Below are positions 53,645-64,000 of a stretch of 64,000 nucleotides of DNA, piece after piece. The stretch lies in NCBI RefSeq assembly GCF_026339875.1, contig NZ_JAPEPZ010000001.1, positions 2,418,001 to 2,482,000 on the forward strand, in the 5' to 3' direction. The notes under the pieces are model-generated. The model did no database searches. It worked only from the letters and a program-made list of their open reading frames with translations, and was not told where the DNA came from. Made by a program: the position numbers and the translations under genes. The stretch's first letter is position 1; every line of letters begins with the position of its first letter. Origin of the DNA: Streptomyces sp. NBC_01571. GTDB lineage: Bacteria > Actinomycetota > Actinomycetes > Streptomycetales > Streptomycetaceae.

Positions 53645-53732
53645 GCCTACGTCACCTCGGATGTCGAACTGTCGGATACGGACCGGTGAGGAACCTAGTC
53701 GCCCCACACCTGGGGAGCTGCGAGCAACACGC

Positions 53733-53802
53733 TTGCCCGTTCTCCCCCACTACCTAGAGGGCGTGGGAGGTGCCCCCACTCGACGGAGACTAGCGGGCAA
53801 GT
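53733..53802. repeat. dispersed palindromic element upstream of sIHF
   Basis: CTTGCCCG (53733-53740) and CGGGCAAG (53795-53802) close a 70-base structure with an inner CTCCCCCAC...GTGGGAG stem and the phrase GGGAGGTGCCCCCA. The TCCCCCA...TGGGAGGTGCCCCCA arrangement recurs between genes in Streptomyces. The rest of the gap (53645-54009) includes a less GC-rich part near 53860-53900 that may hold the sIHF promoter; no gene is seen. Confidence 0.6.
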
Positions 53803-54009
53803 CCGCCAGAGTCAGCGAGAACAGCGGAAAAGTCCTGGTCAGCCTCCCTGGAGACGGGCATTTGCGACATACTGCCCCGGATTTGAGGATGTATTCAGAC
53901 TCGGGCCGCTCCGGACGCAGTCGTCGGACGACTGCCGAGGGTCCGCCGAGGACTCGCGGAAAGCCGGCCCGAGGTCCCGAAGGCCCCGGTAGGACCCGGA
54001 AAGGGCGGC

Positions 54010-54852
54010 TCAGGCGGCCTCGACCGCGGACCTGATCTCCTCCGCGAAGCGGTCCGCGGACTCCCGCAGCGCGAGAAGGTCGGGACCGTGACGAAGAACA
54101 CCCCGGCTCACGTTCGGGACGACGTTGCGCACCGCCGCCCCGAAGACTCCCGCGAGATCGGCCGCGGTGGCCCCCTGGGCGCCGATTCCCGGCGCCAGGA
54201 GCGGCCCGTTGATGTCCAGGTCGTAGGAGGAGAGATCGCCCAGGGTGGCGCCGACGACCGCGCCGAAGGACCCCAGGGGCGACTCCCCGGCGTTCTCGGC
54301 GGCGAGATGGGCCAGCATGGTCGCCCCGACGGTACGGCCGTCCTCGCGGACCGCGTGCTGCACCTCGCCGCCCTCCGGGTTGGAGGTGAGGGCGAGCACG
54401 AAGAGTCCGGCACCGCTCTCGCGCGCCAGCTCCACCGCGGGCTTCAGCGAGCCGTAGCCCAGGTAGGGCGACACGGTCAGCGCGTCCGAGAACAGCGGCG
54501 CGTCCTTGCGCAGGAAGGTCTCCGCGTACGCGGCCATGGTCGAACCGATGTCACCGCGCTTGGCGTCCATGACGACCAGCGCCCCGGCCGCCCGCGCCTG
54601 CTCGACCGACCTCTCCAGGACGGCGATGCCGCGCGAGCCGAAGCGCTCGAAGAACGCGCTCTGCGGCTTGAGGACCGCGACCCGCTCGGCCAGCGCCTCG
54701 ACGACGGTGCGGCTGAAGCGCTCCAGTCCGGCGATGTCGTCGGTCAGGCCCCAGTCGGCGAGCAGGGAGGCGTGCGGGTCGATACCGACGCACAGGGGGC
54801 CGCGCTCGTCCATGGCGCGGCGCAGGCGTGCTCCGAAGGGTTCCAGGCTCAT
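54010..54852 (-). CDS. pyrF: orotidine 5'-phosphate decarboxylase, type 2
   Basis: A 280-residue long-form OMP decarboxylase, the last step to UMP. LCVGIDPHASLLADWGL at the start and VVMDAKRGDIGSTMAAYAE (the DxKxxD catalytic array) are characteristic of the longer actinobacterial type; LAPGIGAQGATAADL forms the phosphate loop. The ATG overlaps the pyrD stop by four bases, so pyrD and pyrF are coupled. It is the final gene of the leftward pyrimidine cluster. Confidence 0.97.
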   Translation of the reverse strand: MSLEPFGARLRRAMDERGPLCVGIDPHASLLADWGLTDDIAGLERFSRTVVEALAERVAVLKPQSAFFERFGSRGIAVLERSVEQARAAGALVVMDAKRGDIGSTMAAYAETFLRKDAPLFSDALTVSPYLGYGSLKPAVELARESGAGLFVLALTSNPEGGEVQHAVREDGRTVGATMLAHLAAENAGESPLGSFGAVVGATLGDLSSYDLDINGPLLAPGIGAQGATAADLAGVFGAAVRNVVPNVSRGVLRHGPDLLALRESADRFAEEIRSAVEAA

Positions 54853-55955
54853 ACGGACTTCCTCACGTCGGCGCCGACGGCGTCGGCGAGGGTGGCGTAC
54901 GGGCTCGTACGCAGGCGGCCGGCGAGGCCCTTGTGGATCGCGCGGCCCCAGAAGGGACCCTCGTAGACGAAGGCGCTGTACCCCTGGACCAGCGTGGCGC
55001 CGGCCAGGATGCGCTGCCAGGCGTCCTCGGCGTTCTCGACGCCGCCCACGCCCACCAGGGTGATCCGGTCGCCCACGCGCGCGTAGAGGCGGCGCAGCAC
55101 CTCCAGGGAGCGAGCCTTCAGCGGTGCGCCGGAGAGTCCGCCGGTCTCCTTGACGAGGGAGGGTCCGGACTTCAGACCGAGTCCCTCGCGCGCGATGGTG
55201 GTGTTCGTGGCGATGATCCCGTCCAGGCCGAGTTCGACGGCGAGGTCGGCGACCGCGTCGATGTCCTCGTCGGCGAGGTCGGGAGCGATCTTGACGAGGA
55301 GCGGCACACGCCGGTCGGACACGGCACGGTCGGCGGCCTCGCGGACGGCGCTCAGCAGGGGCCGCAGCGCCTCCGTGGCCTGCAGGTCGCGCAGACCGGG
55401 GGTGTTCGGGGAGCTCACGTTGACCACGAGGTAGTCGGCGTGCCGGGCGAGCCGCTCGGCCGACTTCACGTAGTCGCCGACGGCCTCCGCCTCGGGGACG
55501 GCCTTGGTCTTGCCGATGTTGACGCCGACGACGGTCCTGAAGACGGGCGTACGGGCCGCCAGGCGCTCGGAGACGGCCGCGGAGCCCTCGTTGTTGAACC
55601 CCATGCGGTTGATCAGCGCCCGGTCCGGCACCAGCCGGAACAGCCGCTTCCTGGGGTTGCCCGGCTGCGGCTCCCCCGTCACCGTGCCGATCTCGACGTG
55701 GTCGAAGCCGAGCATCGACATCCCGTCGATGGCGACGGCGTTCTTGTCGAAGCCTGCCGCGAGCCCGAAGGGGCCGTGCATGCGCAGCCCGAACGCCTCG
55801 GTGCGCAGCTCCTCGAAGCGGGGGGCGAGCGCGGCGGCGACGAAGGTGCGCAGGACGGGGACGCGGGCGGCGAGCCTGATCCAGCGGAAGGCGAGGTGGT
55901 GGGCCCGCTCGGGGTCCATCCGCTTGAAGACGAGGTTGAAGAAGATCTTGTACAT
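54849..55955 (-). CDS. pyrD: dihydroorotate dehydrogenase, class 2 (quinone)
   Basis: A 368-residue enzyme with the N-terminal amphipathic helix pair ([28 protein letters not shown]) that docks class 2 PyrD to the membrane to pass electrons to quinone. FMN-barrel motifs are [39 protein letters not shown] and [30 protein letters not shown]. It oxidises dihydroorotate to orotate. It follows carB after 71 bases, in which a strong terminator hairpin lies, so pyrD-pyrF may be expressed at a lower level or from a separate promoter. Confidence 0.97.
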   Translation of the reverse strand: MYKIFFNLVFKRMDPERAHHLAFRWIRLAARVPVLRTFVAAALAPRFEELRTEAFGLRMHGPFGLAAGFDKNAVAIDGMSMLGFDHVEIGTVTGEPQPGNPRKRLFRLVPDRALINRMGFNNEGSAAVSERLAARTPVFRTVVGVNIGKTKAVPEAEAVGDYVKSAERLARHADYLVVNVSSPNTPGLRDLQATEALRPLLSAVREAADRAVSDRRVPLLVKIAPDLADEDIDAVADLAVELGLDGIIATNTTIAREGLGLKSGPSLVKETGGLSGAPLKARSLEVLRRLYARVGDRITLVGVGGVENAEDAWQRILAGATLVQGYSAFVYEGPFWGRAIHKGLAGRLRTSPYATLADAVGADVRKSV

Positions 55956-55986
55956 GTGTCCTCACGAAGACGTGGAGCCCTCACGA

Positions 55987-56018
55987 AGAGGGGGACACCG
56001 TTTCCGGTGTCCCCCTCT
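55987..56018. terminator. strong hairpin between carB and pyrD
   Basis: AGAGGGGGACACCG (55987-56000) pairs perfectly with CGGTGTCCCCCTCT (56005-56018) around a four-base TTTC loop. It starts 9 bases beyond the carB stop on the minus strand and ends 31 bases before the pyrD start. Its strength suggests real termination inside the pyr cluster. Confidence 0.85.
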
Positions 56019-56026
56019 CCGGGCTG

Positions 56027-59327
<3,301 letters not shown>

Positions 59328-59335
<8 letters not shown>

Positions 59336-60485
59336 GCTGGCCCTCCATCAGGGATACGAAGCGGTCGAACAGGTAGGCGGCGTCGTGCGGGCCGGCTGCC
59401 GCTTCGGGGTGGTACTGGACGCTGAAGGCCGGCCGGTCGAGGAGGTGGAGCCCCTCGACCACCTGGTCGTTCAGGCAGACGTGGGAGACCTCGGCGCGGC
59501 CGTACGGGGTCTCGGAGACCTCGTCGAGCGGCGCGTCGACGGCGAAGCCGTGGTTGTGCGCGGTGACCTCGACCTTGCCGGTCGTGCGGTCCTGGACGGG
59601 CTGGTTGATGCCGCGGTGGCCGTACTTCAGCTTGTAGGTGCCGAAGCCGAGCGCGCGGCCGAGGATCTGGTTGCCGAAGCAGATGCCGAAGAGGGGCGTC
59701 CTGCGGGCGAGCACCTCCTGCATCACGGAGACCGGGCCGTCGGCGGTGGCCGGGTCGCCGGGACCGTTGGAGAAGAACACTCCGTCGGGGTTCACGGCGT
59801 ACACGTCCTCGGCGGTGGCCGTGGCGGGGAGTACGTGCACCTCGATGCCGCGCTCGGCCATCCGGCGCGGGGTCATGCCCTTGATGCCCAGGTCGACGGC
59901 GGCGACGGTGAACCGCTTCTCGCCGATCGCGGGGACGACGTACGCCTCCTTGGTGGCGACCTCCGCGGCGAGGTTCGCGCCCTGCATCTCGGGCGCCTGG
60001 CGCACCTCGCCGAGCATCGTGCCCTCGTCGGGCAGCGCGTTGCCGGAGAAGATGCCGACGCGCATGGCGCCGCGCTCGCGGAGGTGGCGGGTGAGGGCAC
60101 GGGTGTCGACGCCGCTGATGCCGACCACGCCCTGCGCGCGCAGCTCGTCGTCGAGGGAGCGGCGGGAGCGCCAGTTGGAGGGCACGCGCGCGGGGTCGCG
60201 CACGACGTAGCCGGCGACCCAGATCCGCTTCGACTCGGGGTCGTCGTCGTTCACGCCGGTGTTGCCGACGTGCGGGGCGGTCATGACGACGACCTGGCGG
60301 TGGTACGACGGGTCGGTGAGGGTTTCCTGGTAGCCGGTCATCCCGGTGGAGAACACGGCCTCGCCGAAGGTCACCCCCGTGGCCCCGTAGGCGCGGCCGC
60401 GGAAGGTCCGGCCGTCCTCCAGGACGAGTACGGCGGGAGCTGCCTTGTGCCTCTGCGAGGCGGCTCCCTGGATGGAGGTCGTCAT
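59328..60485 (-). CDS. carA: carbamoyl-phosphate synthase, small subunit
   Basis: A 385-residue glutamine amidotransferase. The N-terminal CPSase_sm_chain domain (about 18-150) contains [20 protein letters not shown] sequence and [17 protein letters not shown]. The C-terminal class I GATase has the nucleophile in [14 protein letters not shown] and the His-Glu pair in [13 protein letters not shown]. It releases ammonia for CarB. It overlaps the upstream PH-like gene by four bases and carB by eight, fitting a co-translated operon. Confidence 0.98.
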
Positions 60486-61117
60486 CGTGCGCCTTCCGTG
60501 TCGGTGCTCTTGCTGATCATGTTGTTCAGGGTGTCGACCCACTCGCCGTGCTCGGCCGCGCGGTCGGAGCGGAAGCCGGAGTCGATCAGCCGCTCGCCGT
60601 GTGCCCAGGTGACGACGAGCAGGCCGCCCTCGGTGAGGACCTTGCCGGCGATGCCCTTGTCGAGCCGGGCCTCGCGCAGTGCCCCGGCGGGGACGAAGAA
60701 GTCGGTCGCGCCGGGGCGTACGACGTCCAGTCCCGCGTCCGTCAGCGTGAGCTCGACCCGGCTGCGAGTGCCCAGGCCGTGCGCGACGATGCGGTCGAGC
60801 CACTGTCCGGCGGTGGTGGAGCCGTGGTACCGGCCGCTCATGCCCAGTTTCGCCGGACCGGGGTCGCCCGGCATTCCGGACAGCGGCGGCTTGCCGCCTC
60901 CGTCGAGGGTGGTGGCGGCCGACGGCCGGGTGGGCAGCTCCGGCAGGTCGCCCTGGAGGGTGCCGCGCCACTTCCAGCCCTCGCGCATCAGCCAGTAGAC
61001 GAGGGCGACGAAGAGGAGGAGTCCGACGAGCCAGCCGATCCGGGCGGCCCAGTCGGTCACTTCGGCCGACTTCTGTTCGGCAGCCAGGGAGGCGGCCGTC
61101 GGGATGAGAGGTGTCAC
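60482..61117 (-). CDS. PH-like membrane protein in the pyr operon
   Basis: A 211-residue protein with one membrane helix ([22 protein letters not shown], about 27-49), a proline-rich linker and a C-terminal domain of the actinobacterial PH-like type ([52 protein letters not shown]). The equivalent gene sits between pyrC and carA in mycobacteria as well (annotated as a membrane or export protein), so the position is conserved, but no function is established. It overlaps pyrC by four bases (GTGA) and carA by four. A membrane scaffold for the early pyrimidine enzymes is conceivable but untested. Confidence 0.85.
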   Translation of the reverse strand: MTPLIPTAASLAAEQKSAEVTDWAARIGWLVGLLLFVALVYWLMREGWKWRGTLQGDLPELPTRPSAATTLDGGGKPPLSGMPGDPGPAKLGMSGRYHGSTTAGQWLDRIVAHGLGTRSRVELTLTDAGLDVVRPGATDFFVPAGALREARLDKGIAGKVLTEGGLLVVTWAHGERLIDSGFRSDRAAEHGEWVDTLNNMISKSTDTEGAR

Positions 61118-62400
61118 GCGAGCTTCCCGTCGACGAGGGTGGCCTTGCCCCGCAGCCAGGTGTGGGTGACCCGGCCCGGCAGCTCACGGCCCTCGTAGGG
61201 GGTGTTGCGGCTGCGCGAGGCGAAGCCCGCGGGGTCCACGGACCCACGGTATGCGGTGTCGACGAGCGTGAGGTTGGCGGGCTCGCCTGCCGAGACGGGG
61301 CGGCCGTGCCCGTCGGCGCGCCCGATGCGGGCGGGTGCGGAGGACATCCGGTCGGCGACGCCGGCCCAGTCGAGCAGACCGGTCTCGACCATCGTCTGCT
61401 GGACCACGGACAGCGCGGTCTCGAGGCCCACCATGCCCATGGCGGCGGCGGCCCACTCGCAGTCCTTGTCCTCGTGCGGGTGCGGCGCGTGGTCGGTGGC
61501 GACGATGTCGATCGTGCCGTCGGCGAGCGCCTCGCGCAGGGCCGTCACGTCACGCTCGGTCCGCAGCGGCGGGTTGACCTTGTAGACCGGGTTGTAGGTG
61601 CGGGCCAGCTCGTCGGTGAGGAGGAGATGGTGCGGGGTGACCTCGGCGGTCACGTCGATGCCGCGGGACTTGGCCCAGCGCACGATCTCGACGCTGCCGG
61701 CGGTCGACAGGTGGCAGATGTGGACGCGCGAGCCGACGTGCTCGGCGAGCAGGACGTCCCGGGCGATGATCGATTCCTCGGCCACCGCCGGCCAGCCTCC
61801 GAGGCCCAGCTCGGCGGAGACGACGCCCTCGTTCATCTGGGCGCCCTCGGTGAGGCGGGGTTCCTGCGCGTGCTGGGCGACGACGCCGCCGAAGGCCTTC
61901 ACGTACTCCAGCGCCCGGCGCATGATCACCGCGTCGTCCACGCACTTGCCGTCGTCCGAGAAGACCGTGACGCCGGCGGCGGACTCGTGCATGGCGCCGA
62001 GTTCGGCGAGCTTCCTGCCCTCCAGGCCCACCGTCACGGCGCCGATGGGCTGCACGTCGCAGTAGCCGTGCTCCCGGCCGAGCCGGTAGACCTGCTCGAC
62101 GACACCGGCGGTGTCGGCGACCGGGAAGGTGTTGGCCATGGCGAACACGGCGGTGTAGCCGCCGCTCGCCGCCGCCCGCGTGCCGGTCAGGACGGTCTCG
62201 GAGTCCTCACGGCCGGGCTCGCGCAGATGGGTGTGCAGGTCGACGAGGCCCGGCAGGAGCACCTTGCCGTCCGCCTCGACGACCTCGGCGTCCTCCGCCG
62301 GCAGTCCGGTGCCGACCGCGGCGATCGTGTCGCCGTCGATCAGGACGTCCTGCGGCTCGCCGCCGAGCACCTTCGCACCACGGATCAGGATCTTGCTCAT
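61114..62400 (-). CDS. pyrC: dihydroorotase
   Basis: A 428-residue class I dihydroorotase that cyclises carbamoyl aspartate. Metal-binding [10 protein letters not shown] near residue 60, the histidines of [13 protein letters not shown] and [14 protein letters not shown], and [14 protein letters not shown] carry the ligands and catalytic aspartate. It starts six bases after pyrB and ends overlapping the PH-like gene, in the standard actinobacterial pyrR-pyrB-pyrC order. Confidence 0.97.
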   Translation of the reverse strand: MSKILIRGAKVLGGEPQDVLIDGDTIAAVGTGLPAEDAEVVEADGKVLLPGLVDLHTHLREPGREDSETVLTGTRAAASGGYTAVFAMANTFPVADTAGVVEQVYRLGREHGYCDVQPIGAVTVGLEGRKLAELGAMHESAAGVTVFSDDGKCVDDAVIMRRALEYVKAFGGVVAQHAQEPRLTEGAQMNEGVVSAELGLGGWPAVAEESIIARDVLLAEHVGSRVHICHLSTAGSVEIVRWAKSRGIDVTAEVTPHHLLLTDELARTYNPVYKVNPPLRTERDVTALREALADGTIDIVATDHAPHPHEDKDCEWAAAAMGMVGLETALSVVQQTMVETGLLDWAGVADRMSSAPARIGRADGHGRPVSAGEPANLTLVDTAYRGSVDPAGFASRSRNTPYEGRELPGRVTHTWLRGKATLVDGKLA

Positions 62401-62405
62401 TCTTC

Positions 62406-63383
62406 TTACTTCTCCTCGGTGCGGGTGTGGGTGACGGCGGGCTCGTTGCCGCCCAGCAGGAGGTACAGGACGGCCATGCGGACGGAGACGCCGTTGGCGA
62501 CCTGCTCCACGACGGTGCAGCGGTCGGAGTCGGCCACCTCGGCGGTGATCTCCATGCCGCGGACCATCGGGCCGGGGTGCATCACGATGGCGTGCTCGGG
62601 CATCTTCGCCATGCGGTCGCCGTCGAGCCCGTAGCGGCGCGAGTACTCGCGCTCGGTCGGGAAGAAGGCCGCGTTCATCCGCTCGCGCTGGACGCGCAGC
62701 ATCATCACCGCGTCGGACTTGGCGAGCGTGCTGTCGAGGTCGTACGAGATCTCGCAGGGCCAGGACCCGACGCCCACCGGCACCAGCGTGGGCGGTGCGA
62801 CGAGGGTGACCTCGGCGCCGAGGGTGTGCAGCAGGTCGACGTTGGAACGGGCGACGCGGCTGTGCAGGACGTCACCGACGATCGTGATGCGCTTGCCGGC
62901 CAGGTCCTGGCCGATCCCGGCGTCTCGGCCGACCAGGCGGCGGCGCATGGTGAAGGCGTCCAGCAGGGCCTGCGTGGGGTGTTGGTGGGTGCCGTCGCCC
63001 GCGTTGATCACGGCCGCGTCGATCCAGCCGGAGGTGGCGAGCCGGTACGGGGCTCCGGAGGCGCCGTGCCGGATGACGACGGCGTCGACGCCCATGGCCT
63101 CGAGGGTCTGGGCGGTGTCCTTGAGGGACTCGCCCTTGGAGACGCTCGAGCCCTTGGCGGTGAAGTTGATGACGTCCGCGGAGAGGCGCTTCTCGGCGGC
63201 CTCGAAGGAGATCCGGGTCCGGGTCGAGTCCTCGAAGAAGAGGTTGACGACGGTGCGGCCGCGCAGGGTCGGCAGTTTCTTGATCGGCCGGTCGGCGACC
63301 CGGGCCATCTCCTCGGCGGTGTCGAGGATCAGGACGGCGTCGTCGCGGGTGAGGTCGGCGGCCGAGATGAGATGACGCTGCAT
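62406..63383 (-). CDS. pyrB: aspartate carbamoyltransferase, catalytic subunit
   Basis: A 325-residue enzyme that condenses carbamoyl phosphate and aspartate. The carbamoyl-phosphate site [16 protein letters not shown] and the [20 protein letters not shown] block are diagnostic, and [11 protein letters not shown] and [11 protein letters not shown] follow. No regulatory pyrI gene is nearby, as usual for Actinobacteria. It lies 127 bases after pyrR; that gap is GC-rich with imperfect hairpins but no clear terminator. Confidence 0.97.
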   Translation of the reverse strand: MQRHLISAADLTRDDAVLILDTAEEMARVADRPIKKLPTLRGRTVVNLFFEDSTRTRISFEAAEKRLSADVINFTAKGSSVSKGESLKDTAQTLEAMGVDAVVIRHGASGAPYRLATSGWIDAAVINAGDGTHQHPTQALLDAFTMRRRLVGRDAGIGQDLAGKRITIVGDVLHSRVARSNVDLLHTLGAEVTLVAPPTLVPVGVGSWPCEISYDLDSTLAKSDAVMMLRVQRERMNAAFFPTEREYSRRYGLDGDRMAKMPEHAIVMHPGPMVRGMEITAEVADSDRCTVVEQVANGVSVRMAVLYLLLGGNEPAVTHTRTEEK

Positions 63384-63510
63384 CTGTCAGGCTCCGTAAG
63401 GCAGTTCAGTTCGGGAGGCGGGCGCCGCGGGGGTGTGCCCCGGGAGCGCCGCGGCGGGCGGGCGCGCAGGCGCACTCGGAGGGCGTACCGCGGTGACGGA
63501 CGCCGGAGTG

Positions 63511-64000
63511 CTACTGCTGTGCGTCCGGGGAGATCCGCTTCGCACCGAGCAGCACGGTGTCGCGACCGTCCTCCTCGGCGAGCTGGACCTTGACCGTCTC
63601 CCGCAGCGACGTGGGGAGGTTCTTGCCGACGTAGTCGGCGCGGATGGGCAGTTCGCGGTGACCGCGGTCGACGAGGACCGCGAGCTGCACGGCGCGCGGG
63701 CGGCCGATGTCGTTCAGCGCGTCCAGCGCGGCGCGGATCGTGCGCCCCGAGAAGAGCACGTCGTCCACGAGGACGACCAGCCGTCCGTCGATGCCGTCGC
63801 CCGGGATCTCGGTACGGGCCAGCGCTCGCGGCGGATGCATGCGCAGGTCGTCGCGGTACATGGTGATGTCGAGCGAGCCCACCGGGATCTTGCGGCCGGT
63901 GATCTCCGCGAGCTTGTCGGCCAGCCTGCGGGCCAGGAAGACGCCCCGGGTCGGGATGCCGAGGAGCACCACGTCGTCGGCGCCCTTGGCGCGCTCGACG
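63511..64000 (-). CDS. pyrR: bifunctional pyr operon regulator / uracil phosphoribosyltransferase, 5' end outside the window
   Basis: The last 162 codons of PyrR, which is cut by the window edge. The PRPP-binding motif [21 protein letters not shown], the [25 protein letters not shown] strand and the [17 protein letters not shown] segment are typical. PyrR senses UMP/UTP and binds RNA of the pyr leader; in mycobacteria it represses translation of the operon, and the same is likely here. It also has weak UPRTase activity. Its leader RNA and promoter lie beyond position 64000. Confidence 0.95.
   Translation of the reverse strand, partial: VERAKGADDVVLLGIPTRGVFLARRLADKLAEITGRKIPVGSLDITMYRDDLRMHPPRALARTEIPGDGIDGRLVVLVDDVLFSGRTIRAALDALNDIGRPRAVQLAVLVDRGHRELPIRADYVGKNLPTSLRETVKVQLAEEDGRDTVLLGAKRISPDAQQ

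Overview
The window is a stretch of a high-GC actinobacterial chromosome, almost certainly Streptomyces. The genes are dense with GC-rich third codon positions and many GTG starts. It carries the Streptomyces-type integration host factor (sIHF), an SCO1431-type small membrane protein and a PnuC-type riboflavin transporter (ribM) in the rib operon. Gene order, compared from memory, resembles Streptomyces coelicolor from about SCO1430 to SCO1488. I saw no insertion sequence, prophage, CRISPR array, rRNA or tRNA.

Layout. 1-3.3 kb: two co-oriented genes (an APH-like phosphotransferase and a DUF7064-like protein), each broken by one apparent frameshift; a possible small ORF; a TetR regulator with a palindrome upstream; a small membrane protein. 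3.5-7.5 kb: a secreted M1 metallopeptidase converging on a Tat-exported C39-like cysteine peptidase, then a uridine-kinase-like P-loop protein. 7.6-7.7 kb: a promoter and terminator enclosing a candidate small RNA. 8-9.8 kb: an EccA-like AAA+ ATPase with no secretion genes beside it. 10.2-12.6 kb: two overlapping CNNM/CBS membrane proteins.

12.8-18.0 kb: one leftward gene run, FMN riboswitch - ribE - ribM - ribBA - ribH - hisE - hisG - PH-domain gene. Just outside it, 18.15-18.28 kb, is a canonical chitinase-type promoter (two 12-bp direct repeats around a -35/-10 pair) that now leads into three 26-bp tandem repeats and no chitinase. 18.5-25.3 kb: a ROK regulator diverging from an MFS exporter around a 23-bp palindrome, a thioesterase, an alginate-lyase-family protein, a uracil permease and a DUF5995 gene. 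25.4-29 kb: a luciferase-like oxidoreductase, then a lysine/arginine 2-monooxygenase paired with a carbon-nitrogen hydrolase.

29.4-35.9 kb: a five-gene ABC importer operon ending in a HAD phosphatase fused to an EEP phosphodiesterase, with a divergent GntR/HutC regulator and an operator-like palindrome. It looks like an uptake-and-dephosphorylation system for an organophosphate. 36-42.7 kb: an APC permease with an Lrp regulator, GMP-reductase-like guaB1, a lipoprotein RNase with its barstar, a SorC regulator and rpe.

42.8-64 kb: housekeeping genes, nearly all leftward: rsmB, a 790-bp gap holding a 48-bp minisatellite, fmt, priA (helicase motifs degenerate), metK, coaBC, rpoZ, gmk, sIHF, then the pyrimidine cluster pyrR - pyrB - pyrC - (PH-like) - carA - carB - pyrD - pyrF, with a strong terminator between carB and pyrD. 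pyrR is cut by the window edge.

Functions named here come from motifs and remembered family members, not from database searches.
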